Positions 17,967 through 25,659 of a DNA stretch of 64,000 nucleotides are shown here, piece after piece. Under the pieces are notes generated by a model. That model was not told the DNA's origin and made no database searches. It saw nothing but the letters and a program-made list of their open reading frames with translations. Source of the stretch: Herbaspirillum sp. alder98 (GTDB taxonomy: Bacteria > Pseudomonadota > Gammaproteobacteria > Burkholderiales > Burkholderiaceae_D); assembly GCF_020179755.1 (NCBI RefSeq), contig NZ_JAIUCY010000005.1, positions 62,001 through 126,000 on the forward strand, written 5' to 3'. Each line of letters begins with the position of its first letter. Position 1 is the stretch's first letter. The translations under genes and the position numbers were made by a program.

Positions 17967-18859
17967 GCGGCTTTATTCCCGATGAAACCGAAACGCCGCG
18001 CATGCCCACCGCGCCGCTGCATCGCCTGCCCGCACTGGCTTGCGACGCACATGCGCACGTGTTCGGACCGTATGCGCAGTTTCCGCTCGCCGAGGCTTCC
18101 AGCTATCCGCCGCCGCTGGCGCCGGCCGACCTGTATGCACAAATGCTCGACAGTGTCGGCAGTGCGCGTGGCGTGCTGGTGCAGCCCGCCCCTTACGGCA
18201 CCGATGCCGGGCCCATCCTTGGCGCCATTGCCGCCAGCCGCGGCCAGGTGCGCGGGGTCGCCGCAGCGCAGGCAGGAACGCCGGCGGCAGAGTTGCAGCG
18301 CCTGTACGACGGCGGCATCCGAGGCCTGCGTTTCGTCGAGATGCGCACGCCGACCGGTGAAAAATTCAAGGGTAGCGTCGGCGTGGACGAATTGCTGCAA
18401 CTGGCGCCGGCCATGAAGCAGGCCGGCCTGCACGCACAACTGTGGGCGCCATGTGATGCCTATCCGTCGCTATTGCCTCGGTTGCGCCCCACCGGACTGA
18501 CGTTGGTGCTGGATCACATGGCCTGCCTGAAGGTCGAACGCGGCGTGGACGACCCGGCCTTCCAGGCGGTGCTGAAAGCGCTGGCGGCGGGCGACGTGTG
18601 GATCAAGTTGTCGGTATGCCGGGTTTCCAATGCCGCGCCTGACTACGCCGACTTGGAGCCCTTCCACGATGCGCTGGTAGCGGCCAACCCGACACGCCTG
18701 CTGTGGGGATCCGACTGGCCCTATGTGCGCATGGGCGAACGCGCCCCGGACGTCGGCCGGCTGATCGACCTGTTCCATGACTGGGTGCCAGACGCCGCAG
18801 TGCGCCAGCAGATCCTGGTGGACAACCCGCAGGCGCTGTACGGCTTCGATAACGGCTAA
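17963..18859 (+). CDS. TIM-barrel amidohydrolase (LigI / pyrone-dicarboxylate lactonase-like)
   Basis: The product has 298 residues and is coupled to the preceding gene by ATGA. It belongs to the Amidohydro_2 (PF04909) type: metal motif DAHAHVFGP (Asp28, His30, His32), strand motif GIRGLRFVEM, LVLDHMACLK, and the terminal Asp in LLWGSDWPYVRM. The FGP and SDWPY context is typical of the 2-pyrone-4,6-dicarboxylate, sulfomuconolactone and galactarolactone hydrolase branch, which opens lactone rings of carboxylated intermediates. Together with the CMD-like protein it suggests a lactone or pyrone step before the CoA stage. The exact lactone is not identifiable. Confidence 0.83.
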   Translation: MSGFIPDETETPRMPTAPLHRLPALACDAHAHVFGPYAQFPLAEASSYPPPLAPADLYAQMLDSVGSARGVLVQPAPYGTDAGPILGAIAASRGQVRGVAAAQAGTPAAELQRLYDGGIRGLRFVEMRTPTGEKFKGSVGVDELLQLAPAMKQAGLHAQLWAPCDAYPSLLPRLRPTGLTLVLDHMACLKVERGVDDPAFQAVLKALAAGDVWIKLSVCRVSNAAPDYADLEPFHDALVAANPTRLLWGSDWPYVRMGERAPDVGRLIDLFHDWVPDAAVRQQILVDNPQALYGFDNG

Positions 18860-18887
18860 TGCCGCAGACATCATCGCGAAAGACATC

Positions 18888-19664
18888 ATGTTCAATTTCA
18901 CCCAGCTCGACGTCAGCGTGCAAGGCCATGTCGTCACGTTGACCCTCAACAGCCCTCCGGTCAATGCGTTGACCCGCATCCTCAATGATGAACTGACCAT
19001 GGCGCTGGACGCCATCTCGGAGACTGACGAACTCCGCGCCGTGGTGCTCACCGGCGCCGGCAAGGTATTCTGTGCCGGCGCCGATCTCAAGGGGCGCGCC
19101 GAGAATATCAAACAACCGGGCGACTTCATGGCGCACTCGCGTCGTACCCGGGAATGCTTCCACGCCATCCGTGAATGCGCCAAGCCGGTCGTAGTCGCCA
19201 TCAACGGCGCTGCGCTGGGGTCGGGACTGGCGATGGTGGCTTCGTCGGACATCCTGGTGGCATCCGACAAGGCCGCTCTTGGCTTGCCGGAGGTCGACGT
19301 CGGCCTGCTCGGCGGCTGCCGGCATGCCATGCGCCTGTTTTCACATTCCCGCCTGCGCCGCATGGCGCTGACAGGTTATCGCGTCGGCGGCGAAGAGTTG
19401 TATCGACTGGGCATCGTCGAAGCCTGCGTCGCGCCTGACGACCTGCTGCCGACGGCGCTGGAGATTGCGCACAGCATCGCCGCCAAGAGCCCCATATCGA
19501 CCCGCATGGGCAAGCACACCATGAACGTGATCGAAGACCTCAGCCTGCGCGATGGCTACCGCTATGAACAGGACATGACCGCCGCCATCGGCAAGACCGA
19601 TGATGCGCGTGAAGCCCAGTTGGCCTTCAAGGAAAAGCGCCCGCCCATCTTCACTGGCCGCTAA
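18888..19664 (+). CDS. Crotonase-family protein lacking the first catalytic Glu
   Basis: ATG 18888, 258 residues; the frame extends upstream but only as an overlap of the amidohydrolase gene. Crotonase fold with oxyanion-hole segments FCAGADLKGR and NGAALGSGLAMVAS. Compared with the first hydratase of the operon, the Glu of GGGCE is Ala115 here, while the second Glu is kept (Glu135 in LGLPEVDVG). True hydratases need both. This paralogue may therefore be an isomerase, hydrolase, decarboxylase or lyase acting on an acyl-CoA. It is the last enzyme before the porin. Confidence 0.83.
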   Translation: MFNFTQLDVSVQGHVVTLTLNSPPVNALTRILNDELTMALDAISETDELRAVVLTGAGKVFCAGADLKGRAENIKQPGDFMAHSRRTRECFHAIRECAKPVVVAINGAALGSGLAMVASSDILVASDKAALGLPEVDVGLLGGCRHAMRLFSHSRLRRMALTGYRVGGEELYRLGIVEACVAPDDLLPTALEIAHSIAAKSPISTRMGKHTMNVIEDLSLRDGYRYEQDMTAAIGKTDDAREAQLAFKEKRPPIFTGR

Positions 19665-19782
19665 CCGCACCGACACTCATCTGTTACCGATATCACGCGG
19701 GGGCAACTCCGCGTGCGGGAAAACTCGTGCCGACGCAATCACCAGAGCACGTATTTGCCATTTCATTCCTAGGAGGAGAACC

Positions 19783-20856
19783 ATGAAGCAAGCACTTCGC
19801 ATTAAAGAAACCTGTGTCGCCATCGCCGCGATTGCGGCCTGTTCGGCGGTGCAGGCGCAGACCAACGTCACCATTTACGGCATCCTGGACATGGGCATTG
19901 TCCACGAGTCGGGCGGCGCCGCAGGCAGTGTCAACAAGGTGACCAGCGGCATCGGATCGGGGTCCCGCCTGGGATTCAAAGGGACCGAAGACCTGGGCGG
20001 CGGGATGTCCGCTTTATTCCTGCTGGAATCCGGTTTCCAGATGGATACCGGCGCGATGGGCCAGGGCGGATTGCTGTTCGGTCGCCAGTCTTATGTCGGA
20101 CTGAGCGGGACTGCCGGAACCCTGACGTTTGGCCGCCAGTACACACCGCAATATATCGGCTTTGTGCTTGCCGATCCCTATGCGGCCGGTTTCGCAGGAA
20201 ACGCGGCAAACCTGGCGGCAAATTCGGGAAGCCGCATGGATAACTCGGTCAAGTATGTGTCGCCCGCCTACCGCGGATTCACGGGAGAAGCGGTCGTTGG
20301 TTTCGGCGAGAATGCCGGCGCCAATGCCATGGGGCGAGCATGGGGTGGCGCACTTGCCTATGCCGGCGGCAACTTCAATGCCCGCCTGGCGCACCACAAT
20401 CGCAATATGGACACGACCGCCGTGCAACGCACGGAGAATGCCAAGAACACTTTGTTGTCCGCCAGCTATGATCTCAAGGTGGTCAAGTTCAGTGTCGGCT
20501 ACGGGATCAACCGTGGCTATGGAAGTTCAGCCCTCAACAACGCCAACGCGTATGGCCTGGCGACCGCGCCCACGCCGTCGACCAACAGCCGGGACATCAT
20601 CCTCGGCGCCACGGTGCCATTGGGGCGTCACAAGTTGATCACCTCGTTCATCTACAAGGATGACCGGACGTCATTCAACCAGGATGCCCGGCAGTTTTCC
20701 CTGGGATATCTGTATGCGCTGTCGGCGCGCACGGAGCTCTACACGACGGCGGCCCGTATGTGGAACCGGAACGGCGCGGGTTATACCGTGGGTAGTGCAA
20801 TCGAAACTGGATCAGGGGATTTTGCCTGGAATGCGGGGATCAGGCATTCGTTCTGA
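19783..20856 (+). CDS. Trimeric general porin (Burkholderiales type)
   Basis: ATG 19783 follows an ideal AGGAGGAG ribosome site; 357 residues. Signal peptide MKQALRIKETCVAIAAIAACSAVQA, then the mature start QTNVTIYGILDMG that is characteristic of beta-proteobacterial porins. Typical motifs follow (GSRLGFKGTEDLGGGMSALFLLE, FGRQSYVGLSG, FGRQYTPQY), and the chain ends in the C-terminal Phe (GIRHSF) needed for BAM assembly. It closes the catabolic run and probably admits its substrate. The 3' end (from about 20723) is repeated, diverged and frameshifted, about 5 kb downstream at 25675-25819. Confidence 0.95.
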   Translation: MKQALRIKETCVAIAAIAACSAVQAQTNVTIYGILDMGIVHESGGAAGSVNKVTSGIGSGSRLGFKGTEDLGGGMSALFLLESGFQMDTGAMGQGGLLFGRQSYVGLSGTAGTLTFGRQYTPQYIGFVLADPYAAGFAGNAANLAANSGSRMDNSVKYVSPAYRGFTGEAVVGFGENAGANAMGRAWGGALAYAGGNFNARLAHHNRNMDTTAVQRTENAKNTLLSASYDLKVVKFSVGYGINRGYGSSALNNANAYGLATAPTPSTNSRDIILGATVPLGRHKLITSFIYKDDRTSFNQDARQFSLGYLYALSARTELYTTAARMWNRNGAGYTVGSAIETGSGDFAWNAGIRHSF

Positions 20857-20858
20857 AC
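20837..20858. repeat. Left copy of 22-bp perfect direct repeat (porin 3' end)
   Basis: The last codons and stop of the intact porin. The same 22 bases recur at 25800-25821 in the same orientation, inside a wider imperfect repeat of about 200 bp that runs from the porin C-terminal codons through the terminator. The pair brackets the A+T-richer island with the tyrosine recombinase and could mark its attachment site or a recombination junction. Confidence 0.75.
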
Positions 20859-20888
20859 ATGCGCGGGTGTGATTGATGCCGAGGGGAA

Positions 20889-20918
20889 GGATGCTCGCTA
20901 AGGCGGGCATCCTTTTTT
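20889..20918 (+). terminator. Rho-independent terminator of the porin operon
   Basis: Ten-base stem GGATGCTCGC / GCGGGCATCC (one G-T wobble) with a short loop, followed by six T. It lies 33 bp after the porin stop. A closely similar hairpin follows the porin remnant at 25852. Confidence 0.9.
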
Positions 20919-21032
20919 GGGGGATGTCGGTATTAGTCTGATTTTCCCAAACGCATCAATAGTAGATTTCAGGTCAACGCCATCTACATCAGCCTCGTCC
21001 CCCGGGTCTTCAAATTCATTCTTTGCCAGCAT
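20898..21032 (-). CDS. Possible 44-residue acidic protein (doubtful)
   Basis: A short frame divergent from the recombinase, beginning MLAKNEFEDPGDEADVDGVD and ending inside the porin terminator. A GGAAA run lies about 8 bp before the ATG. The acidic, well-balanced composition looks more protein-like than the surrounding frames, and its position back-to-back with the integrase would suit a small regulator or antitoxin. No family was recognised, and chance is a serious alternative. Confidence 0.22.
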   Translation of the reverse strand: MLAKNEFEDPGDEADVDGVDLKSTIDAFGKIRLIPTSPKKGCPP

Positions 21033-21083
21033 GAGTGAATTTCCATGGCGCTATCATTTGTTTCCATTTAACTGGAGACATCC

Positions 21084-22040
21084 ATGTTCATCGCAGAAGC
21101 AATACCGCTATTTTTAAATCACTGCCGTACGTACAAAAAGCTTAGCTCTCACACATTGAAGGCGTACGAGGCAGATTTGAAAATTTTCACATCGTCCACC
21201 GAGAGAGAATTAGAAGACATCCTTGATTCCAATTTGATTCACGATGTGACTCATGCTTGGCTCTCGTGCCCAGATCTAAAGCCGGCAACTATCAAGCGGC
21301 GCATTGCCACTCTCAAAGTATTCGTCCGTTGGCTATTCAAAGAAAAATATATTCGTGCCTTTCCTCAGGAGACGCTGTCCATCACGGTCAGGCTTCCTAA
21401 ACGCCTCCCCAGAAATCTACGAACGTCTGAAATGAAGAAGCTGGCGGCGTTTTCTCCAGAGTGCAGTGCGGGAAGCGCTCCGGAATTGGGAGATCAGGTG
21501 ACATCCAGAAAGGCCTGGGATCGATTGACGGCAAGACTCGCCATTGAAGTGATGACGCTGACCGGCGTGCGCGTAGGCGAACTCACAAAGATAAAGCCGC
21601 AAGACATTGATCACGGCGCGCGAAAAATAAATGTACTGGGAAAAGGAAACCGTGAACGACGCGTCTTTTTCCCCGACCAAGTCACCTCTACCCGAATTCG
21701 CCGCTATTTCGATTATGCAAAACGAAATTTCGGGGCAACCAGTAACGATTTTCTATTGTTCAATGGTTTGGGAAGGAGCGCCTCAGAACAATATCTGCGC
21801 CGAGTTATACGCAACTACGCCGAAGAGATGAAAGTAGAGCGACGTGTTACTCCACACATGCTTCGTCATACGGCAGCAACACAGCTACTTGAAGCCGGCG
21901 TTGATATTCGCCTGGTTCAAAAGCTTCTCGGGCATGCCAGCATTACGACCACCGAGATTTATACCCACGTTGCAGACCATCATCTTCATCAAAAGATAAC
22001 GAAGGTCAACATTAGAAAGCGGTTGGAGAATTATCGATAA
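21084..22040 (+). CDS. Tyrosine recombinase / integrase (XerC-XerD-like)
   Basis: The product has 318 residues. The N-terminal SAM-like DNA-binding domain (about 1-100; LFLNHCRTYKKLSSHTLKAYEADLK) is followed by a catalytic domain with every active-site residue present: Arg163 (TGVRVGELTKI), Lys187 (LGKGNRERRV), His258 and Arg261 (HMLRHTA), His284 (LLGHASITTTEIY) and nucleophile Tyr293. Length and layout resemble Xer and small integron-like or phage recombinases. A CTGGAG site precedes the ATG. The stop codon TAA lies inside the left 21-bp inverted repeat, 9 bp before the ATP-grasp start, so both are probably one transcript. It is the natural candidate enzyme for inversion between the repeats. 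Confidence 0.95.
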   Translation: MFIAEAIPLFLNHCRTYKKLSSHTLKAYEADLKIFTSSTERELEDILDSNLIHDVTHAWLSCPDLKPATIKRRIATLKVFVRWLFKEKYIRAFPQETLSITVRLPKRLPRNLRTSEMKKLAAFSPECSAGSAPELGDQVTSRKAWDRLTARLAIEVMTLTGVRVGELTKIKPQDIDHGARKINVLGKGNRERRVFFPDQVTSTRIRRYFDYAKRNFGATSNDFLLFNGLGRSASEQYLRRVIRNYAEEMKVERRVTPHMLRHTAATQLLEAGVDIRLVQKLLGHASITTTEIYTHVADHHLHQKITKVNIRKRLENYR

Positions 22041-22057
22041 CTAGGAATTATGGGTGA
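22037..22057. repeat. Left copy of 21-bp perfect inverted repeat
   Basis: It contains TAACTAGGAATTATGGGTGA: the recombinase stop (TAA), an AGGA ribosome site and the ATP-grasp start (ATG at 22050). The exact inverse lies at 25489-25509, at the start of the ATPase gene. Within it, ATAACT and AATTAT flank AGG as an imperfect dyad (5 of 6), reminiscent of a recombinase core site. Similarity stops abruptly at both edges of the 21 bp. Confidence 0.9.
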
Positions 22058-23078
22058 AATAAGCGGCAAGAGAATTTGGGATGGAACCGTGTTGTTGGTT
22101 GCCGATCCTTCCGAAGGTGAAATCCCCTCCACAGAGTACGACAGGCGTATTGATCGGCCACTGGCAAATACTGTTGACATGATCCGTGCAGCGCTAGAGA
22201 GCTGCGGTGACAAAGTCATCAGCTTCTCAGACCTCTCTCAATTCACGTCGGACATAAACAAGCACCCCAATAGTCTAGTTTTTCCTTATTGGTTTGGAGA
22301 GAGCAGCCGCAGTCGCCACGGACTAGTGCCGGCTATATGTGAAGCATCAAAGGTCATGTTCGTTGGTGCAGACGCGTATGCAAAAGTGGTTTGCAATGAC
22401 AAAGAACTGTCCAAAACAATATGCCGTCAATCTGGTTTGCAGGTACCTTCTTCTGCGATTCTCACGACATTGGATGATCTTGACTTCGCAAGTTATCTCA
22501 CGCCACCAATTGTCGTTAAACCTAATTATGAAGGGACTTCCCTTGGAATTAGCGATAAAAATCTCTGCAAATCATGGGATGAAGTTCGGCGAATTGCCGA
22601 GGTACTTTTCAAACAATTGGGTCAGCCGGTAATACTTGAAGAATTCATCGTGGGGCGCGAATTTTCGGCCTGCATCCTAGGGAATCCTCGAAGTGGCGTA
22701 AAAATTCAGGTCGGTGGGTGGAAAATTAATGGAAATTCCGATTTTCTGAATAATCGCTTAAACACCTTTGATCTTAAGCTGCCTAGCGGCTACACGTTCG
22801 TGTTCGAAGATCTAAACAAATCTATCGAACAGAGTGTCAACGAAGCATTTTTAGATTGTTTTGATCGCCTTGGAAAGACGGAACTGTTACGCATCGACGG
22901 CCGTATTACACCCGATAACAGCGTCGTCATTCTAGAACTTACGCCCGATATTTACCTTGGTCCTGATGGAGAGTTTTGCAGTGCTTTCGGGTATAACGAA
23001 AAGACGTTTAAAGAGTTCATTTCACAGCTCGTTACCAATAGCCTCGAAGGGTACGGTTCCAGTGTGCCAATGTGCTAA
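22050..23078 (+). CDS. D-Ala-D-Ala-ligase-like ATP-grasp enzyme
   Basis: The product has 342 residues, and the start lies inside the left inverted repeat. The ATP-grasp fold of the Ddl group is visible: an N-terminal preATP-grasp region (to about 115), the glycine-rich loop KPNYEGTSLGI (157-167), EEFIVGREFSACILG (197-211), and the metal-binding end LLRIDGRI...VVILELTPDIYLGPDG (279-306). In Ddl enzymes the last motif reads E-x-N; here Glu296 is kept but Asn is replaced by Thr298, and the following LPGMT-type segment is changed to PDIYLG. It should form a carboxylate-amine or similar bond via an acyl phosphate, but the substrate is probably not D-Ala. Its 3' end overlaps the convergent ATPase gene by 57 bp. 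Confidence 0.82.
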   Translation: MGEISGKRIWDGTVLLVADPSEGEIPSTEYDRRIDRPLANTVDMIRAALESCGDKVISFSDLSQFTSDINKHPNSLVFPYWFGESSRSRHGLVPAICEASKVMFVGADAYAKVVCNDKELSKTICRQSGLQVPSSAILTTLDDLDFASYLTPPIVVKPNYEGTSLGISDKNLCKSWDEVRRIAEVLFKQLGQPVILEEFIVGREFSACILGNPRSGVKIQVGGWKINGNSDFLNNRLNTFDLKLPSGYTFVFEDLNKSIEQSVNEAFLDCFDRLGKTELLRIDGRITPDNSVVILELTPDIYLGPDGEFCSAFGYNEKTFKEFISQLVTNSLEGYGSSVPMC

Positions 23079-25496
23079 ATAGACCGGGTGAAATTGCATC
23101 TGATAACGAGGAGACGAAGATGGAGGAAGCACATTTCGGCTACGACGGAAGCACCAATACGCCACATCGATCCCTGACTCCATCGCGGACCAACGAGTAT
23201 ATAGCTCGTCCGCTTTCGCATCGTTACCAAGGACACGCTCCAACTGCTCCAAGTTATACAGACCGATTCTTCTTATCTCGGTGTCGATCATTGGATTCGA
23301 TGTGACGTTATGTAGTGAATTGGCGATTCTCCTCACCTCGTCAAATTGTCCCGCCATGGCGTACCAAACGAGAAGATTTATCTGAATAAGAATCCGGTCC
23401 AGTGGATCGTAAGATAACAGCAAAGCTTGTCGGAGACGATCGCGATCCTCAATTGAAAAAATGCCACGATACATCGCCAGGACTGCCCAATTGGCCATCA
23501 AAGTTGCCTGCTGAATCCATGAGTCTTGCGCGATCTCGTCAACTTCCTGCAAATAACCCTCCACCTCTTCCAACGCTTCCGTATAGCCCAGTTGCTGAAC
23601 GAGTGACAGACAAATACTGACATACTCCACTTGGAATGCCTGCTTGTGACCGTTTCCGTGCGATTGAGATTCTTTGATCAACCTTTCGGCTTGTCTTAAA
23701 TACTGGATACAAAGAGGTTGGTCTTCATCTTTGTATAAACAAAAGTCAGCGTATCGCAAAAGGGTGGGAAAAGCCTTTAACGACGCGTATTTCTTGCGTG
23801 AGATGGCCTCAAGGTAATACGCGCGGGCCTCCTGAAGGCGATCCGAGTTGCGCAACGCGTGCATGATAATAAGCCGAAGGCAGAGCTCCGAATCCAACGC
23901 ATGTGCTTCATCAGGATCAAGCTGATCAATATGATTTTGCGCCAGACGTATCGCCTTAGACTGTTGGTCCGTGGAAGCATATAGCTCCGAAAGCATGTAC
24001 TCATACGTTCTCGGCAGTTCATCAACCATGAGCAAACATGTTAGCGCGTCATCAAACCAACCTGTCTGATAAAAGAATAGACACTGAGAAAGTGTGACGC
24101 GAGACATCGCTAGACGATCATTTGAAAATTTCAGCTTACTGATGATTTCCTGAAGATACACAACAATTGCACGAGGATTTCGGCGCGAAATTCCTCGTTT
24201 CCCCACTTCCTGCAGCGTTCTTGCGATGCCTACAAAGTCCTCTAATTCAGCACATTGATGTAGCAATTGCCGACAGCGCGCCTCATCCGAAACAAACACT
24301 TGTCTATTGGGCAAATCTTGATAAAAGATTTTCCAGTATTTACGAAACATCAATTTGATTTTGGCTAACTGAGGATCACGATCAACTTCTTTGATAGCAC
24401 GCACATGGGACATCACATCGTTTGCTGTTGCAACAACTAATAAACTGCCGTCCAGTTGATCAATTGCTTCATTTACATCAAGGCTTTTCGAAAAGCCAGC
24501 AATAGCAGGGAGGGAGTCAATGAATTCCTGCAAGAGATCACGTTCTATTGGCCCCGCGTGAGAAGAAAGCGCAACGACGAGATGTTTTTTCTCATTATCC
24601 AAACGTGCCATGGACAATTCAATCGTTCTTGTCAAGCTATCGTCGGTGATGTCGAATATCTCAACGATGTTATTTCGCCGAGACTGTATCGCTACAGCTT
24701 GATCGAACAGTCTCAGGTCGCCACCAGTTTGCTCAAATTGTTCTCGTAAAACGGATGCGAAACGTTCTGGTAGTGACGCAAACAACCTATCTGTGTACTG
24801 CTCAGCGAGCTTCTCAATTTTGAACCCCAAGACAGGGCGATCAATCAGTTGCGGCGCAAGGGTCACCTTTGAGAAAGGCTCGTTTGTGGCATATTCCAAG
24901 AATAGAACGGCCTTGGTTGCGTCGACTAGGTGCAGCAATATTTCCAACTCGTGAGGCTCTATATATTGCGCATGGTCAATATGGATGATGGCTGGATTTT
25001 TCTCAAACACTGTAAGCGCATAGAGCAACCTCTGATCGTCAAGATCAAACGATTTTGGAACATTCCGACCACGTTTTTCCCACGCGGATCGCGCCTGTTG
25101 ATAGCTCTCTACCACGAAGTCAGCCGAGTCACTGGGCAAAACAGTTTTTGCCACGACAAGACCTACAGCCTCCCCTCCACGTACAAAAGTTTTAATCCAA
25201 CGTTTATCGTTTCTGAACACGTCAAAGGACATGAATCCATTTTCTACCGAAAGTGCAGATAGGCGCCTTTGCAACAATTCTGGAAGTGGCTGGCCTGACA
25301 AAACACCTTCTGTCTGGCGGTCGCAATAGACGTAACAATAATGAGAAGCTGCCGCCTTGGCCGCTTCCTTAATCAGAGCGGATTTACCGACGCCTGGTGC
25401 CCCGTAGACAGCTACAACAGCGCCCTGTGCAGCACCAGTACGGAATAACTCTGACAGCTTCTCCAAATGCGGACGACGATTGAGGAACTCACCCAT
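23022..25496 (-). CDS. STAND-like P-loop ATPase with helical-repeat tail
   Basis: The product has 824 residues, with the start inside the right inverted repeat. The N-terminus has an AAA_16/NACHT-like arrangement: NRRPHLEKLSELF, Walker A GAPGVGKSAL (32-41) and Walker B AIIHIDHAQ (Asp174, with His rather than the second acid). A winged-helix-like part follows, then from about residue 430 a long alpha-alpha repeat region of TPR type (LSQCLFFYQTGWFDDALTCL, AYYLEAISRKKYASLKAFPTLLRYADF, LLVWYAMAGQFDEVRRIANSL). No DNA-binding HTH or nuclease was recognised at the C-terminus. STAND proteins are signal-driven switches, often in regulation or phage defence; a role here is only inferred. No strong promoter is seen upstream in the present orientation. 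Confidence 0.75.
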   Translation of the reverse strand: MGEFLNRRPHLEKLSELFRTGAAQGAVVAVYGAPGVGKSALIKEAAKAAASHYCYVYCDRQTEGVLSGQPLPELLQRRLSALSVENGFMSFDVFRNDKRWIKTFVRGGEAVGLVVAKTVLPSDSADFVVESYQQARSAWEKRGRNVPKSFDLDDQRLLYALTVFEKNPAIIHIDHAQYIEPHELEILLHLVDATKAVLFLEYATNEPFSKVTLAPQLIDRPVLGFKIEKLAEQYTDRLFASLPERFASVLREQFEQTGGDLRLFDQAVAIQSRRNNIVEIFDITDDSLTRTIELSMARLDNEKKHLVVALSSHAGPIERDLLQEFIDSLPAIAGFSKSLDVNEAIDQLDGSLLVVATANDVMSHVRAIKEVDRDPQLAKIKLMFRKYWKIFYQDLPNRQVFVSDEARCRQLLHQCAELEDFVGIARTLQEVGKRGISRRNPRAIVVYLQEIISKLKFSNDRLAMSRVTLSQCLFFYQTGWFDDALTCLLMVDELPRTYEYMLSELYASTDQQSKAIRLAQNHIDQLDPDEAHALDSELCLRLIIMHALRNSDRLQEARAYYLEAISRKKYASLKAFPTLLRYADFCLYKDEDQPLCIQYLRQAERLIKESQSHGNGHKQAFQVEYVSICLSLVQQLGYTEALEEVEGYLQEVDEIAQDSWIQQATLMANWAVLAMYRGIFSIEDRDRLRQALLLSYDPLDRILIQINLLVWYAMAGQFDEVRRIANSLHNVTSNPMIDTEIRRIGLYNLEQLERVLGNDAKADELYTRWSAMESGIDVAYWCFRRSRNVLPPSSSPRYQMQFHPVYLAHWHTGTVPFEAIGNEL

Positions 25497-25509
25497 AATT
25501 CCTAGTTAT
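25489..25509. repeat. Right copy of 21-bp perfect inverted repeat
   Basis: The exact reverse complement of 22037-22057. Read on the minus strand it supplies the AGGA ribosome site and the ATG (25496-25494) of the ATPase gene. The two copies enclose 3431 bp that hold nearly all of the two convergent coding regions, so strand exchange would swap them behind the recombinase gene without changing either start. Confidence 0.9.
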
Positions 25510-25659
25510 AGCTCAAAGTTAGGCGCGATCCCAATATCGGCCAATCAGATGCACATACTTGGTTTTAGCCCCTTAGCGAATCCCAAGCCCCTTTTTTGCA
25601 ATATTAGCAGGCCTATGCGGACTTATCTGAAAGCATGCCGAGCATCTTTCCCATTCGAC

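Noticed and set aside
23022-23078. 57-bp overlap of the ATP-grasp and ATPase 3' ends as a sign of a wrong call or frameshift
   Set aside because: Both frames have family motifs upstream and end in ordinary stops; convergent tail overlap is acceptable and fits a compact invertible segment.
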